Shown: piece after piece, positions 5,834-6,335 of the stretch
Position numbering within the stretch: position 1 is the stretch's first letter
Layout: each line of letters starts with the position of its first letter
Source of the DNA: Phycisphaerae bacterium
GTDB taxonomy: Bacteria > Planctomycetota > Phycisphaerae > UBA1845 > UTPLA1
Length of the DNA stretch: 6,335 bases
NCBI GenBank assembly: GCA_029259995.1
Contig: JAJDEC010000507.1
Location: 1-6,335 of the forward strand
Direction: 5' to 3'
Position numbers and translations under genes: made by a program
The notes under the pieces: model-generated
Told to the model about the DNA's origin: nothing
The model's database searches: none
What the model saw: only the letters and a program-made list of their open reading frames with translations

Positions 5834-6335
5834 TCATTCGGTCGTGAGACAATCGACAAACAGAGCAATATCCGAAACATCGGCGGCGCCGTCGGCGTTG
5901 ATGTCTGCGGCGGCCAGCATACCCGTGTCGACAATCTGGCCCAGCAGAATCGAAACGAATGGCTGGACGTCGAGGGCATTGATTCTGGCGTCCTTATTGA
6001 TGTCGCAGGAGCGGGGACCTTTGACAATGTGAAAGCTGTCGGAGATCACGCCGTCGTCGCGAATATTGCGCATCGACAGCACCTGGCCGTCGATGGACAG
6101 GATGCACGAGCCGAATTCACGCTCGGTAAAGTACATGACCGGATGGGTTCCGACCTGCCCCAGTCCACGGCCGCCGTGTCCCGCCACGACGTACACGGTG
6201 CCATCATTCGCATTCTGTCCGGACGACTTGGCGTACGCACCGTCGCCGGCAAGTCGGCCGTCGCCGTCGTCGACAATGTTGTTGTTTGCGAGAAGGGTTG
6301 AAAAAACGGGCGTGACGAAATCGGGGGCGACGCCG
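5834..6335 (-). CDS. Purple-acid-phosphatase-like metallophosphoesterase with C-terminal dockerin (partial)
   Basis: The frame runs unbroken from the window edge to TGA at 5834, giving the last 166 residues; the start and most of the catalytic domain lie beyond 6335. Residues 1-105 match the end of secreted calcineurin-like/purple acid phosphatases: Gly-Asp-Gly-Ala-Tyr-Ala-Lys, then Gly-Thr-Val-Tyr-Val-Val-Ala-Gly-His-Gly-Gly, then His-Pro-Val-Met, Gly-Ser-Cys-Ile-Leu-Ser-Ile-Asp-Gly and Asp-Ser-Phe-His-Ile. Family members hydrolyse phosphate esters with a two-metal centre, whose histidine ligands would lie upstream. Residues 110-166 are a type I dockerin-like domain with two EF-hand loops, DINKDARINALD and DINADGAADVSD, followed by helices with planctomycete-type QPFV and ALFV. 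The first loop lacks the usual Gly at position 6. A GTG at 6196 is only an internal Val codon. Secretion is expected but its signal is out of view. Confidence 0.82.
   Translation of the reverse strand, partial: GVAPDFVTPVFSTLLANNNIVDDGDGRLAGDGAYAKSSGQNANDGTVYVVAGHGGRGLGQVGTHPVMYFTEREFGSCILSIDGQVLSMRNIRDDGVISDSFHIVKGPRSCDINKDARINALDVQPFVSILLGQIVDTGMLAAADINADGAADVSDIALFVDCLTTE

Overview
The window looks like chromosomal DNA from a GC-rich bacterium of the Planctomycetota, most likely a Phycisphaerae-like lineage. The grounds are a secreted metallophosphoesterase ending in a planctomycete-style type I dockerin domain, a lipoprotein joining thrombospondin type 3 calcium repeats to a PD40/TolB-type beta-propeller, and isolated genes separated by long, hairpin-rich intergenic DNA. 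The taxonomic call is inference from protein style; no marker gene is present.

Layout: 1-727 holds no gene I can support. A DinB-family four-helix protein lies at 728-1228 (+) with a clear ribosome binding site. A convergent spacer (1229-1506) carries a chain of hairpins, the last being the likely transcription end. A 506-residue lipoprotein (1507-3027, -) follows, with calcium repeats, an Asn/Gly linker and seven 44-residue propeller units. Next comes a long divergent spacer (3028-3882) with a leader hairpin and a REP-like nested palindrome. A 515-residue single-pass membrane protein of unknown function lies at 3883-5430 (+). A second convergent spacer (5431-5833) is GC-rich and full of short hairpins. 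The window ends inside a purple-acid-phosphatase-like enzyme (5834 to beyond 6335, -), of which only the C-terminal part and dockerin are present.

The four genes do not form an operon: orientations alternate (+,-,+,-) and every spacer exceeds 270 bp, so each is probably its own transcription unit. Two of the four are export proteins with Asp-rich calcium-binding loops, and a third is membrane-anchored with most of its mass probably outside the cytoplasm, so the theme is cell-envelope rather than one pathway. I found no CRISPR array, tRNA, rRNA, transposase or recognisable defence system. The most interesting items are the uncharacterised membrane protein with a SAP/Rho-N-like N-terminus, the exact 44-residue propeller periodicity, and the intergenic palindromes.
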